From: Sphingobacterium nematocida
GTDB taxonomy: Bacteria > Bacteroidota > Bacteroidia > Sphingobacteriales > Sphingobacteriaceae
Assembly (NCBI RefSeq): GCF_900168125.1
Contig: NZ_FUZF01000001.1
Location: 476,676-540,675 of the forward strand
Direction of reading: 5' to 3'
Length of the DNA: 64,000 bases
Positions 47,077 through 57,030 of this stretch are shown here, in pieces. Position 1 is the first letter of the stretch. Each line of letters starts with the position of its first letter. A program made the position numbers and the translations under genes. Under the pieces are notes generated by a model, which had not been told where the DNA came from, ran no database searches, and worked only from the letters and a program-made list of their open reading frames with translations.

Positions 47077-48046
47077 TTTGACAAACTTTAGGTTTCAGAC
47101 CTAGACGGGCAAACATTGTCATATCATCAGACATTCCGGGATTAGGGGTTACGAGTAGCGTTTCCCTTTCTCCACTGAAGATCGAGTTGGCTCCAGCCAT
47201 AAAACACCAGGCCTGCTCAGTTTCATTCATTTCGACACGACCAGCACTGAGTCTCACGATCGATGCAGGCATCGCTATACGAGCTGTAGCGATCATTCTT
47301 ACCATATCCCAGATATCTACCTTCGGATTATTTTCCAATGGAGTCCCTTTGACACGAGCGAGTGCGTTAATCGGTACCGATTCGGGATGAAGCTCCATCG
47401 TAGCCAATGTAAGCAGCATCGCGATCCGATCAGCAACAGTCTCTCCCAAGCCGATGATTCCTCCCGAACAGACCGTAATACCAGCCTTGCGTACATTGTT
47501 TATCGTATTGATCCTGTTGTTGAAAGTGCGCGTGGAGATAATCTCATCGTAGTATTCTTCCGAAGTATCCAGATTATGATTGTAGGCGTACAAACCCGCT
47601 TCTTGAAGCCTTTTTGCTTGACTTTCGGTCAACATTCCTAAGGTACAGCAGACTTCGAGTCCTATATCATTCACCCCTTTTACCATGTCGATAATGCGGT
47701 CAAAATCCCGATTATCCCGCACCTCGCGCCAGGCCGCAGCCATACAGAAGCGCGAAGAACCATTTTCTTTAGCTTTGCGTGCATGTGTCAATACAGTCTC
47801 TGTAGGCAACAGTGCCTGCACTTTAATATCGGTATGATAGCGTGCCGCCTGACCACAATACGAACAATCCTCAGGGCACCCTCCTGTTTTTACAGAAAGT
47901 AGTGTCGATATCTGCACTTCTTCTGGATTATGCCATTTCCGATGTACCGAAGCTGCTTCGTACACCAGCTCCAACAATGGCTTATTGTAGATAGCAAATA
48001 ATTCCGCTCTGGTCCAATCGTGTCTTAATCGCTCTTTTTGATTCAT
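47069..48046 (-). CDS. bioB: Biotin synthase
   Basis: A 325-residue radical SAM enzyme that inserts sulfur into dethiobiotin. [14 protein letters not shown] holds the C-x3-C-x2-C [4Fe-4S] motif near residue 60; later [23 protein letters not shown] and LSAGRVEM (Arg of the 2Fe cluster) are present. The start chosen is [11 protein letters not shown], whose ATG overlaps the TGA of a 10-codon leader ORF (ATGA); an ATG two codons earlier also exists. No other bio gene is in the window. Confidence 0.95.
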   Translation of the reverse strand: MNQKERLRHDWTRAELFAIYNKPLLELVYEAASVHRKWHNPEEVQISTLLSVKTGGCPEDCSYCGQAARYHTDIKVQALLPTETVLTHARKAKENGSSRFCMAAAWREVRDNRDFDRIIDMVKGVNDIGLEVCCTLGMLTESQAKRLQEAGLYAYNHNLDTSEEYYDEIISTRTFNNRINTINNVRKAGITVCSGGIIGLGETVADRIAMLLTLATMELHPESVPINALARVKGTPLENNPKVDIWDMVRMIATARIAMPASIVRLSAGRVEMNETEQAWCFMAGANSIFSGERETLLVTPNPGMSDDMTMFARLGLKPKVCQTT

Positions 48047-48075
48047 ATGCATATAATTTGACTTTCAGTTGCCAT
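48043..48075 (-). CDS. 10-codon leader ORF before bioB
   Basis: ATG to TGA encodes [10 protein letters not shown], and the TGA overlaps the bioB ATG. Its DNA matches the end of the leader ORF before the lipocalin-like gene at 30 of 34 bases, and the likeness stops at the ORF limits. A TACTTTTG box ends 5 nt upstream. TTCATATG at its start and CATATGAA at the bioB start are complementary and could pair. Translation is inferred. Confidence 0.45.
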   Translation of the reverse strand: MATESQIICI

Positions 48076-48080
48076 ATGAA

Positions 48081-48088
48081 CAAAAGTA
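48081..48088 (-). promoter_or_regulatory. -7 box of the bioB leader
   Basis: TACTTTTG on the minus strand, 5 nt before the leader ATG; same octamer and similar spacing as at 13515-13522. Confidence 0.5.
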
Positions 48089-48146
48089 CAATATCCACCA
48101 GTCCGCACATGGATCCGCTTTTGAGATTTTAGATAGTCCGGTATAA

Positions 48147-49556
48147 CTAGCCTTCTCTCTTTATCGCAAAAATCTTATTTTCAGATTCAGTCCGTTGCTG
48201 GTCCATCAGCCTTTCCAACTCGCTCACTTTAACCCTATTCTGATCACTTAGATCATTTCTTTCAAATCTATCTTTAGCAATATTATAGAGCTCTGTCCTT
48301 TGCGGTTTGCCGTCTTTGTAAAAGCGAATAGCTTTCCAATCGCCCAAGCGAACTGCCTGTTTGAATCCTCCTTCATTAAACTCCCAGTACAATGGCCTAT
48401 TTGCTATTTGCTTACCCGATGTAAGATCCTTCCAAAACGAAACACCATCTATGTTCATTGGAGCCTTGGTTTTTGTCATCTCGGCAAAAGTAGGCATGAT
48501 ATCCCAAAATGTACCTGTAAAGTCGCTCACCGTCCCTGGCTTGATACCCCCTGGCCATTTGGCTATAAATGGTGTACGAATACCTCCTTCATAAAGATCT
48601 CGCTTTACACCACGTAGCCCCCCCGTGCTCTCAAACACCTGCATGATATCATCCATCGTACGTCCGCCTTCTTTATGAGTACCATTGTCACTTGTAAAGA
48701 TCACTAGCGTGTTTTCTGCTATGCCCAACTCATCCAATTTTTTCAATATCCATCCTGTATAGTCATCCATACTTGTGACCATCGCGGCATAGGCTGCCTT
48801 GGGATAGGGCTGTTCGCCATAGTGAAGCCCTGCTGGTTGTGCCTTTTCTGGAGCAAACTTACTCGTTCCATCCGCATTTAGATAAGGTTTCAGATATCTT
48901 TCGGGTACCTTGAGTTCGGCATGTGGAACCGTAAATGAGACATACAGAAAGAAAGGATTGTCCTTATTTTCTTCTATAAAACGTACAGCTTCTTTCGCAA
49001 AAAGTTCATTCACGTAGGTATCCTCATCCACCTTCATCTTTACACTATGTCCATTCTGTAGTCTCCATACGGAATTACTCAACTGAAAATGTCCCTCTAC
49101 ATGGTGCAAAAAACCAGTGAAGAAGTCCCAGCCCTTCTTTTCCGGAGTACCGGTAGTTCCAGCAAGCCCCAATCCCCATTTTCCAACCATGCCGTTGGTA
49201 TATCCGGCTTGCTTCAGCACCTGAGTGACAATAGTGTCTTGATTCCTAAGCGGAACCTCACCATTCCCCCTTATGTATACTTGGCCTGTATGCTGTCCGG
49301 TCATTAAACTTGCCCTAGATGGTGCACACACTGTACTCCCGGCATAAAACTGGGTGTATCGTCTCCCTTCCGCAGCCAGACGATCGAGAACCGGTGTCTT
49401 AATGTGTTTTTGTCCGTAACTTCCGATATCGCCGTAGCCCATATCATCTGCTAGAATAAAAATAATATTGGGCTTTAGAGCTGTTTTTTGCGCTTGAAGT
49501 GGTGACAATAGCAGTACGAGGGCCGCTAATGTCGAAAGAGGTTTAAGTAGTTTCAT
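48147..49556 (-). CDS. Secreted sulfatase (S1 family)
   Basis: A 469-residue protein from MKLLKPLSTL with a signal peptide ending LQAQ. The metal site begins IIFILADDMGYGD, and the formylglycine motif is C77 in VCAPSRASLMTG (C-x-P-S-R), so it needs a formylglycine-generating enzyme not seen here. KWGLG and SDNGTHKEGG complete the active site. It removes sulfate esters from glycans or aryl compounds in the periplasm; the substrate is unknown. A 15-codon-longer start upstream spoils the signal peptide. Confidence 0.92.
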   Translation of the reverse strand: MKLLKPLSTLAALVLLLSPLQAQKTALKPNIIFILADDMGYGDIGSYGQKHIKTPVLDRLAAEGRRYTQFYAGSTVCAPSRASLMTGQHTGQVYIRGNGEVPLRNQDTIVTQVLKQAGYTNGMVGKWGLGLAGTTGTPEKKGWDFFTGFLHHVEGHFQLSNSVWRLQNGHSVKMKVDEDTYVNELFAKEAVRFIEENKDNPFFLYVSFTVPHAELKVPERYLKPYLNADGTSKFAPEKAQPAGLHYGEQPYPKAAYAAMVTSMDDYTGWILKKLDELGIAENTLVIFTSDNGTHKEGGRTMDDIMQVFESTGGLRGVKRDLYEGGIRTPFIAKWPGGIKPGTVSDFTGTFWDIMPTFAEMTKTKAPMNIDGVSFWKDLTSGKQIANRPLYWEFNEGGFKQAVRLGDWKAIRFYKDGKPQRTELYNIAKDRFERNDLSDQNRVKVSELERLMDQQRTESENKIFAIKREG

Positions 49557-49645
49557 TATCCGAATATACAGAATATACTTTTCTCCTCCTACATCATACA
49601 TATAGATTGTTTCCCTATCAAAAACCTCTTAAAAAAGGGAAAACA

Positions 49646-50608
49646 TCAGGTTTTGAGCTCTCCGGGAGAGATACCATAATATTTTTTAAAGGCACTGCTA
49701 AAATTATTCTGATGTCCATAGCCAGTCAATAGAGCGACTTCATAGACGGATAACTTATCTTCCAAAAGATACAACCTTGCCTTCTCCATTCGCACACGGG
49801 TCAAGTAGTCGTGTATAGTGACTGAAAAGTATTCTTTAAAATCTTTTCGGAGCTTACTTTCGCTCGTTAGCACCTCGGAGGCCAGTTCCCGTTGGGTTGG
49901 CGGATTGGCGATACGCTGTTCTAAAATTTGTCTAGCCAGCTCCAAACGTCCTACATCGCTATCGTTAAGTTGGGTGGACACCTGACTAGACTTGTCATTA
50001 TATTGCTCAAATTGATACATTAAAAGCTCTACAATGCGGGATTCTGTATGTAACCGCCTAATTTCACCCGTCTTCTTCGATTCAATAAGTTCTGACATTG
50101 TATGCTGCATTTCATAGGTCGCTATTAGGTCGTCTTCCGAAAAACTAACATACTGCCCTTTTTCTATAGCTGTCACAAAATCCCGATGTAATAGAGAATC
50201 TCTTTTGATAAGATTAAGGTAATAGGCCTTTGAGATGACCGCAATAAAATAATTGTACTCAATACCTTCCTTTACCTCATGGACAGATTCCAGGGATGGA
50301 ATATAGCGGATATTATGTCTGCTCATACCTAAAGGCATCTTATCGTCTATCGTTTTGTAGAAAATAAACTGACTGGTAATAGCCTCCCCCTCCACTTCGG
50401 TATGTACATGTACGGGTTGATCGAAGTACATTCGGCTATGTAAAATAAAAAGACCACTCGTCGATAGTTGAAAATTATGCATGCGGACAGGTGGTCTATC
50501 AATATCCAGACGCTGCTCTACCAGGGGTTTATCCGGCACATAGCTATCTGGAATTTCTTCAATAAAAAGCCATTCATCCAATTCTACTATTTTACTTTTT
50601 ATCAACAT
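49646..50608 (-). CDS. AraC-family regulator, PchR-like
   Basis: A 320-residue protein with an N-terminal sensing part and two C-terminal HTH motifs: TQRELASEVLTSESKLRKDF and LSVYEVALLTGYGHQNNFSS followed by FKKYYGISPGELK. It resembles PchR-type regulators of iron and siderophore genes. It lies 71 nt after the hmuV-hmuS fusion on the same strand, so it is probably transcribed with the heme importer and may control it. Start taken at ATG rather than the upstream TTG. An inverted repeat (49610-49616 with 49636-49642) downstream may end the operon. Confidence 0.85.
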   Translation of the reverse strand: MLIKSKIVELDEWLFIEEIPDSYVPDKPLVEQRLDIDRPPVRMHNFQLSTSGLFILHSRMYFDQPVHVHTEVEGEAITSQFIFYKTIDDKMPLGMSRHNIRYIPSLESVHEVKEGIEYNYFIAVISKAYYLNLIKRDSLLHRDFVTAIEKGQYVSFSEDDLIATYEMQHTMSELIESKKTGEIRRLHTESRIVELLMYQFEQYNDKSSQVSTQLNDSDVGRLELARQILEQRIANPPTQRELASEVLTSESKLRKDFKEYFSVTIHDYLTRVRMEKARLYLLEDKLSVYEVALLTGYGHQNNFSSAFKKYYGISPGELKT

Positions 50609-50679
50609 ATCCAAGCGATTCCTAGTGAGATAAAGATACTGTTTTTACCAAAACAAAAACACCTTTATTTAAACTCTTT

Positions 50680-52395
50680 CTAAACAACAGAATTCTTATT
50701 ACATTTACCTAACACTTCATCCCTCCTGTCTTTTGCTACGGCATGATTCGCAAAGAACTGTAAGATCAAATCATCATTGCTATCAAAAAGTTCGATAACT
50801 AATTGATCCTTTGCCCCATTACGCGATTCAGACGTGATTCTTCCGATATTGTGCCATATTATTTCCAATTCGAATGTAGGTTCTTTAATAATATATCTGC
50901 TTCCCTGATCAATCAGATTGAAGACCATCCCTGAATAAGATTGTTCACATCCTCTATTGATCAATTTGATGGTCACTGGAGCTCGATTCGCAGCACATAA
51001 CGCTAAAATTTGCCGAAATTGACTTATCGCTTGATCGTGTAGATTCTCCGTTGGTCTGGATTTTTCAACGGTCTCCATCGAGGAGCAGAATGTCCATCTA
51101 TTGTCTCGATTCTCATTCACTAGCAGCGCTTTCAATCTTTCAACACTATTTACATTATCCTTCTCATCGGACAAAGAAATGGCATGCAATTCCATTCCGT
51201 TTTTATTAAAAAATCGCAACGATCTTCCAATTTCATTTTCGACCAGCATGCCTATATGCCAATGGTTAAAAAGAAAAATTAAGTCAAAATCTCCTTCAAA
51301 TATCACCTTCCTGTCCGATTCACAACTATGTATAGTATAACAACCTAACAAAGTGTGTCGAGCTCCTCTACTGCTAGAACATATGCGTACCTTACCCAAG
51401 CCCGGTAATATTCCGACTAATCGATCAAAATCGGGAATAAATACTTCCGTCTTATTTCTTTTGTCCAGACGCCAGATTTCAAACTCTGGGACGCCGACTT
51501 TCCGAGCCAATTCATCTGTCGACAAATAGGGTGATTTATCAATCAACAACTCTAATATCCTTTCGGTAGTCATAGCTGATTCATTAGGCAACAACGAGTT
51601 AAAACCAGTTGCATCTAGTACTAGTTCTTCCAATTTCACATTAGGTTTAAGCGTTTTCGCACTCAGTTCCACGACAGATTCAACCGAAAAAATGGTATAA
51701 ATATCTTTTGTATTGAGCACCTCTACCGGAGTTCCATCAATCAGCTTCCGGCCGTTCTTCAACATAATTATCCGATCAGCATACATAGCCGCAAAGTTGA
51801 CATCATGCACGATCAGTACGACCATAAATCCACGTCGGGACAGTGCCTTAGCAATCGCCAACACTTTCTGTTGGTACTGTAGATCCAACGCCGATATTGG
51901 TTCGTCCAATAACAACAGGCTATCTTGATTGTCCCAGATTTGCGCAAGTACACGCGCCAGCTGAACACGCTGCTGCTCACCACCCGACAAGCTCAAAAAA
52001 GTACGATCTCCCAATGATTTCACGCCACACAAATCCATGACCTCATCCACTACAAGCAGATCCCTAGCCGAGGGAGTCGATCTGAAATGGGGATAGCGCC
52101 CCATCATTACGATTTCATTCACCTTAAAAGCCAATGTCATCTGTTGCTGCTGGCTCAACATAGCCCGACATCGAGACAGCTCTTTCATATCATACTGATC
52201 CAGCGCCCTGCCGTTCAAAAGAATAGCCCCATCTGTTGGCTTCTTTTCCCCACAAAGCAGCCCCATCAATGTAGACTTTCCTGCCCCATTAGCGCCAAGT
52301 ATAGCCAATACTTCTCCCTTCCTCATCTGAAAGGAGATATCTTTAAGCAACTTTCTCCCCTTTATCTCATATGATAGCTTTTCAACACGTAGCAT
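50680..52395 (-). CDS. hmuV: HmuV heme ABC ATPase fused to an HmuS/ChuS-like domain
   Basis: A 571-residue fusion. Residues 1-255 are a full HmuV/FecE-type ATPase: GANGAGKS (34-41), LSGGEQQR (136-143), LLLDEP (160-165) and switch H197. From about 275 it matches the hemin-degrading/trafficking HmuS family in order: the first half has [39 protein letters not shown] and [15 protein letters not shown] (to 430); the second has [18 protein letters not shown] and [17 protein letters not shown] (455-548). HmuS alone is about 345 residues. H453 may be the heme ligand. It would receive heme directly at the importer's cytoplasmic face. Confidence 0.88.
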   Translation of the reverse strand: MLRVEKLSYEIKGRKLLKDISFQMRKGEVLAILGANGAGKSTLMGLLCGEKKPTDGAILLNGRALDQYDMKELSRCRAMLSQQQQMTLAFKVNEIVMMGRYPHFRSTPSARDLLVVDEVMDLCGVKSLGDRTFLSLSGGEQQRVQLARVLAQIWDNQDSLLLLDEPISALDLQYQQKVLAIAKALSRRGFMVVLIVHDVNFAAMYADRIIMLKNGRKLIDGTPVEVLNTKDIYTIFSVESVVELSAKTLKPNVKLEELVLDATGFNSLLPNESAMTTERILELLIDKSPYLSTDELARKVGVPEFEIWRLDKRNKTEVFIPDFDRLVGILPGLGKVRICSSSRGARHTLLGCYTIHSCESDRKVIFEGDFDLIFLFNHWHIGMLVENEIGRSLRFFNKNGMELHAISLSDEKDNVNSVERLKALLVNENRDNRWTFCSSMETVEKSRPTENLHDQAISQFRQILALCAANRAPVTIKLINRGCEQSYSGMVFNLIDQGSRYIIKEPTFELEIIWHNIGRITSESRNGAKDQLVIELFDSNDDLILQFFANHAVAKDRRDEVLGKCNKNSVV

Positions 52396-52407
52396 AAGCG
52401 GCTTATC

Positions 52408-53439
52408 TTATTTATCCTTTATTAAAATATATAAAAATACAGGCGTACCCAACAATGCCGTGATCACCCCTATAGGCAATTCTATGGGAGCGACCAATAC
52501 CCGAGAGAGTACATCTGCCAAAGTCAATACCACAGCTCCCAACAACATCGATCCTGTGAGAACATATTTATGGTCTGCCCCCCCTATTAGACGTATAATA
52601 TGAGGTACCAACAAGCCCACAAAACCAATTATACCCGATACCGCTACCGAAGCTCCGACCGCCAATGTCGACAATACGATTACCCATCGTTTTACGCGAT
52701 CGGTACGCATACCCAGTAAATCTGCTTGTAACTCTCCAAGAGCAAAAGCATTCAACGCCTTGCCGTAAAATGGCAAAACAATCAGCGGAATTGCTATAAA
52801 GGGAAAAATTGCCATCAAATTGTCCCAGGTAGCGCCGCCCAAACTCCCCAACATCCAAAAGGTGATTGTCCGCAGTTGTTGTTCTGTCGCCATATAAGTC
52901 ATCAGCCCGGTTAGAGCTCCAGCAAAGGCATTGATAGCTATACCTGCCAGCAACATCGTTGTGACATTTGGTCGCCCTTCCTTACGGGCTATCTGATAGA
53001 CCACAAATGCCGTAAGCCCTGCGCCAAAGAAGGCTCCAAAAGCCAAGAGGTAATAGCCCAACCATTCGGCAAGACTATGCAGCACCAAACTCTCCAAAGC
53101 AATAATCATTACCGCAAATAAGGATGCGCCAGACGAGATGCCTATTAGTCCTGGTTCGGCCAGTGGATTACGAAATATACCTTGTATAGCGGCTCCGGAT
53201 ATACCTAACGCAGCTCCAACCAAGAGCCCCAATAAGACCCTGGGCATACGGATTATAAAAAGAACATTATCATGCGTAACATCTAGATCAACACCATTCA
53301 AAACTCCCAATCTACTGGCAATAAGGCGAAGAATGTCGTTGACCGAAATATAGTAAGCTCCCAAGCCTAATGCAACTATTGCAATCACGAACGTCACAAT
53401 AGCCAGTGCGATTAAAATAATACGCTGCTTTCTCTCCAC
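52408..53439 (-). CDS. hmuU: Heme ABC transporter permease (FecCD family)
   Basis: A 343-residue FecCD-type permease with about ten membrane helices. Family motifs: RMPRVLLGLLVGAALGISGAAIQ, NPLAEPGLIGISSGAS and GFVGLLVPHIIRL, which couple to the ATPase. It forms the inner-membrane channel for heme with HmuT and HmuV. It lies between them with 9-12 nt gaps, one transcription unit. Confidence 0.93.
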   Translation of the reverse strand: MERKQRIILIALAIVTFVIAIVALGLGAYYISVNDILRLIASRLGVLNGVDLDVTHDNVLFIIRMPRVLLGLLVGAALGISGAAIQGIFRNPLAEPGLIGISSGASLFAVMIIALESLVLHSLAEWLGYYLLAFGAFFGAGLTAFVVYQIARKEGRPNVTTMLLAGIAINAFAGALTGLMTYMATEQQLRTITFWMLGSLGGATWDNLMAIFPFIAIPLIVLPFYGKALNAFALGELQADLLGMRTDRVKRWVIVLSTLAVGASVAVSGIIGFVGLLVPHIIRLIGGADHKYVLTGSMLLGAVVLTLADVLSRVLVAPIELPIGVITALLGTPVFLYILIKDK

Positions 53440-53448
53440 CGGATATCC

Positions 53449-54303
53449 TTATCTTAAATTCATCATTTCGACCATCCCTTTGTGCAGTTCCATAACGGCT
53501 TCAGGTAGACGTGTACTAAAATTGACAAGTAATGAAGGGTTCATAACCAAAATACGCTTATGTTTTCCCGCTTCTGTAATACGTACACCGGGTAACTTCA
53601 GCATCGCTTCTTTACCGCCTATACTGCTTACACCAAAATCAAACATTAAAATGATGTCAGGATTCGCATCGACTAGCGATTCCGTAGTATAAGGTTTAAA
53701 ATCTGAGAATTCCTGAATTGCATTTTTCCCTCCAGCCAACTCGATCATCGCATCTAGGCTACTGCCTTTGCCCGCAACACTCATCGTACCCGTACCTCTC
53801 GCATATATAAACAAAACCTTTGGTCTAGAACCAACTTTACCCTCGTTAACAACAACTTCCAATATACGATCCAGGCTTAATCTTGTCCGTTCAACTACTG
53901 CCCTTCCCTCCGCAGTCTCCCCAAGAGCATCTGCTATATCCTGAATAAATTTAAAGGTTCCTTTGACCGAGTAATCCTGCCTCAGCGTTACAAACTTTAT
54001 TCCCGATTTACGGATCTGCTGCACAACAGTAGTGGGCACTTCACCTTCAATAGCTAATACTATAGTAGGCTTAAAAGCCAGTATACCTTCTGCAGATACT
54101 GAACGGTTCTTACTAACACGAGGAAGCGCAGCCGCAGCTTTAGGTGACACACTTGTCACATCTGTAGCTACCACAGATTTTCCCAACCCCAAGCCATATA
54201 CCGTTTCCGTAATCGAACTACTTAACGTAATTATCCTTGGGCTATTGGCTTTGACAGCAAACATGTAAAGCATACACACCCATACTACAACAACTCTCTT
54301 CAT
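53449..54303 (-). CDS. hmuT: Heme ABC transporter substrate-binding protein
   Basis: A 284-residue periplasmic binding protein with signal peptide. Sequence RIITLSSSITETVYGLGLG opens the class III fold; KPTIVLAIEGEVPTTVVQQIRKSG and VDANPDIILMFDFG follow. It delivers heme to HmuU. First gene of the leftward arm, upstream of which lies the 18-bp palindrome shared with the divergent receptor gene. Confidence 0.92.
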   Translation of the reverse strand: MKRVVVVWVCMLYMFAVKANSPRIITLSSSITETVYGLGLGKSVVATDVTSVSPKAAAALPRVSKNRSVSAEGILAFKPTIVLAIEGEVPTTVVQQIRKSGIKFVTLRQDYSVKGTFKFIQDIADALGETAEGRAVVERTRLSLDRILEVVVNEGKVGSRPKVLFIYARGTGTMSVAGKGSSLDAMIELAGGKNAIQEFSDFKPYTTESLVDANPDIILMFDFGVSSIGGKEAMLKLPGVRITEAGKHKRILVMNPSLLVNFSTRLPEAVMELHKGMVEMMNLR

Positions 54304-54416
54304 TTGAACCTATTTTATACCTTCTATTCTTTGTATTACTAGATAAAGTCCTTTTACTAAAAAGCACCTCCTCTCTAGAATCTGCTACAAAGCAAATCAA
54401 TAATCAGTCTAAATAC

Positions 54417-54434
54417 AAATAATTGCAATTATTT
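54417..54434. promoter_or_regulatory. 18-bp palindrome between the two arms of the heme locus
   Basis: AAATAATTGCAATTATTT reads the same on both strands. It lies between hmuT and the divergent receptor gene, 114 nt and 154 nt from their starts. AT-rich symmetry like this fits a Fur-family operator in general shape, but it is not the standard GATAATGATAATC; the binder is unknown. Confidence 0.6.
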
Positions 54435-54587
54435 CTCACAGCGAACAAAACTTCAAAACAACAACACAAACAACTATAAAACAATTAGTTAAAACAAAAC
54501 AACAAGAATAAAACACCCTCCAACAAACGAATTGAATATAATTTTTGACATTTTTCATAGACAATTATTGAATATGATTTAGTTCTT

Positions 54588-57011
54588 TTGTTACACTATT
54601 TAGAATTAGTAAAAATAAAAACAATATTCTTGTACACGCGACACATATTTTATTTTTTCATTAGCATGCTTTCAATCATGTGCTCTACAGGGGCTCATGG
54701 ACAGCAGCGCTTAAACTTCACAGGGGCTATTGTCGACAGCGCAAATCGACCGCTACCCGATGCCATAATCACGTTATTTCCAGACAAAAAGACCTACAAG
54801 ACCAGCGCAGACGGAAAATTCAGATTCGAAAACCTTTATGCGGGCAGCTATCGATTTTCCGTTAACATGGTGGGCTATCAGCCTTTCATCGATTCACTCG
54901 ATTTAGAAAATAATGATCGTTATAGAAAGATCCAGCTCCTTAGCCTTTCCAATTCCATAGAAGAAGTCAATGTCAATGCCAGAATACGGGCTGTAGACAA
55001 CCTTATACAAGCCGAACAGGCCGCTATGCCCGTCAAAGTCATCACCAGACGTGAAATCGAACTTATGGGCAGCCGTCGATTGGACGAAGTAATGAAAGAA
55101 CAGACCGGAGTCGCCATCGTCAATGATATAGCGGGGGGCGCACGAGCAGTAGGTGTACAGATACAGGGCTTCAGCAGCAATTACGTCATGGTGCTTGTAG
55201 ATGGTCAACCTATGCTAGGTCGAAATAACGGTAGTTTTGATCTTTCACGTATCTCCGTGACGAATATTGAACGTATAGAGATCATCAAGGGAGCCTCTTC
55301 CTGTTTATATGGCAGTGATGCTTTAGGTGGTGCTATCAATATCATCACTAGATACGGCGCCTTGGTACCTCAAGCCCATGCGTCTCTCTTATATGGTACG
55401 CTCAACACCGTAGACGCTACATTAGAAACCGAGACCCCCTTTTCCAACCAGCGAGGCAGCATAGTCCTATCCGGAAATTACTACCGCACCGATGGCTTTA
55501 ACACAGACACCAAATATCTGGATAGCAAGAGTACGACCTTTCCCCCCTATACAAATTATAGCATACAGGGGCGATCCCGTTATCGCATCAGTAAGAGCGG
55601 TACCTTGGGTTTTACTGGGAGATTTGCACACCGAGAATCTGAGATGATCAACGCCTGGTCTGCACAATCCGCTATTCAGGACAAACAGCGTGACCAAGAC
55701 ATTAATCTATCTGCAAGCTATGACCATAATTTCAAATCTGGCCTACGCAGTATGTCGCGTTATTACTATTCTAGATTTCATTCGGAGATTACAGCACAAT
55801 GGTTACAACAGGGCATTCTTGCTGCAGCCGAAGAATTCGGACAAAATGTACATCGTATCGAACAGCAATTTGCCTATAGCCCTCTGACCCATTTAAAACT
55901 TACAGGCGGGGTAGGTGCTAGCTTGGAGATCATGGATAACCAAGCTCTCGACGAGAAGCGATCGCTTAACAGTACATTTGCCTACTTACAAACCGAATGG
56001 AAACCCGTAGATAAATTACTAACGACCCTTGGCTTACGATACGATCAATCCAATGTATACGACGCCCATCTTAGCCCCAGCTTAGGGTTGCAATATCACC
56101 TTAGCCCTACATTCCTTCTTAAAGCAGGTACAGGTGCCGGATTTAAAGCTCCAGACTATAAAATGCGTTATCAGGTATTTTTCAACCCTGCAGCCAATTA
56201 TCTAGTCGTAGGCACAGAGCGTATTGCAGATATTGTACAAAGCATGGATCAAAATGGGGAACTAAGCTACCAAAACAGTTATATGCTGAATTTGGTCGCC
56301 AACAATCTTAAAGCAGAGACCAGCCTCTCCAACCATGTTGGGTTTAGTTGGAATCCCTCTCCAAAACTGCAGACTGATTTCTCGTTATTTTACCACCGTA
56401 TCAACAACCAGATCAGCACAGTCGCAGTTGGTAATGGGACATCTATCGCGCAGATCTTCAGCTACCGTAACTTGCCCAAAGCAATGAATAAAGGCTTTGA
56501 AGCCTCTATTACCTATCAGCTGACAAAAGACTTACAGTTATCCGGGGGCTATCAATACCTCATTTCTAAAGACTTGAGTGTGCTTGATAGCATTGCCGCT
56601 GGAAACTATCCGTACAATCAGATCAACGATCCTGCAACAAGTGAATATCGAAAGAGTAAAAAATCTGATTACTGGGGTATCGAGGATCGCTCCAGACATA
56701 TGTTTAACTTGAAGGCAAGGTATGAATATAGACCATGGGGTCTTCATATCAATACGCGAATCAACTTCAGAAGCAGTATCCCTTTCCAAGAATATAACGG
56801 CAACCAATTCATAGACCGCTATGACATCTTTGTACCGTATCACACACTGGTCAATGTAACCCTAGAAAAGAGTATTATGGACAAGAGACTTACATTCCGT
56901 CTTATCGGTGATAACTTATTCGACTTTACGAGTCGCTATCTACTCGGCCAACCCGGAAGAGTGATTATGGGAGGTGTCAGTTACCGTTGGATCAAAAAAA
57001 AGGAATCCTAA
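54588..57011 (+). CDS. TonB-dependent heme receptor
   Basis: About 807 residues. No in-frame ATG precedes a signal peptide, so the start is a TTG (54588, or one about 14 codons later); the first ATG (54666) would cut the signal. Order: carboxypeptidase-like N domain, plug (about 135-250, with EVMKEQTGVAIVNDIAGGAR and GASSCLYGSDALGGAINII) and a barrel ending in SYRWIKKKES. GFKAPDYKMRYQVFFNPAANY resembles the FRAP/NPDL region of heme receptors. It precedes hmuY by 19 nt. Confidence 0.88.
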   Translation: MLHYLELVKIKTIFLYTRHIFYFFISMLSIMCSTGAHGQQRLNFTGAIVDSANRPLPDAIITLFPDKKTYKTSADGKFRFENLYAGSYRFSVNMVGYQPFIDSLDLENNDRYRKIQLLSLSNSIEEVNVNARIRAVDNLIQAEQAAMPVKVITRREIELMGSRRLDEVMKEQTGVAIVNDIAGGARAVGVQIQGFSSNYVMVLVDGQPMLGRNNGSFDLSRISVTNIERIEIIKGASSCLYGSDALGGAINIITRYGALVPQAHASLLYGTLNTVDATLETETPFSNQRGSIVLSGNYYRTDGFNTDTKYLDSKSTTFPPYTNYSIQGRSRYRISKSGTLGFTGRFAHRESEMINAWSAQSAIQDKQRDQDINLSASYDHNFKSGLRSMSRYYYSRFHSEITAQWLQQGILAAAEEFGQNVHRIEQQFAYSPLTHLKLTGGVGASLEIMDNQALDEKRSLNSTFAYLQTEWKPVDKLLTTLGLRYDQSNVYDAHLSPSLGLQYHLSPTFLLKAGTGAGFKAPDYKMRYQVFFNPAANYLVVGTERIADIVQSMDQNGELSYQNSYMLNLVANNLKAETSLSNHVGFSWNPSPKLQTDFSLFYHRINNQISTVAVGNGTSIAQIFSYRNLPKAMNKGFEASITYQLTKDLQLSGGYQYLISKDLSVLDSIAAGNYPYNQINDPATSEYRKSKKSDYWGIEDRSRHMFNLKARYEYRPWGLHINTRINFRSSIPFQEYNGNQFIDRYDIFVPYHTLVNVTLEKSIMDKRLTFRLIGDNLFDFTSRYLLGQPGRVIMGGVSYRWIKKKES

Positions 57012-57030
57012 AGACAAAAAAGCGTTAAAA

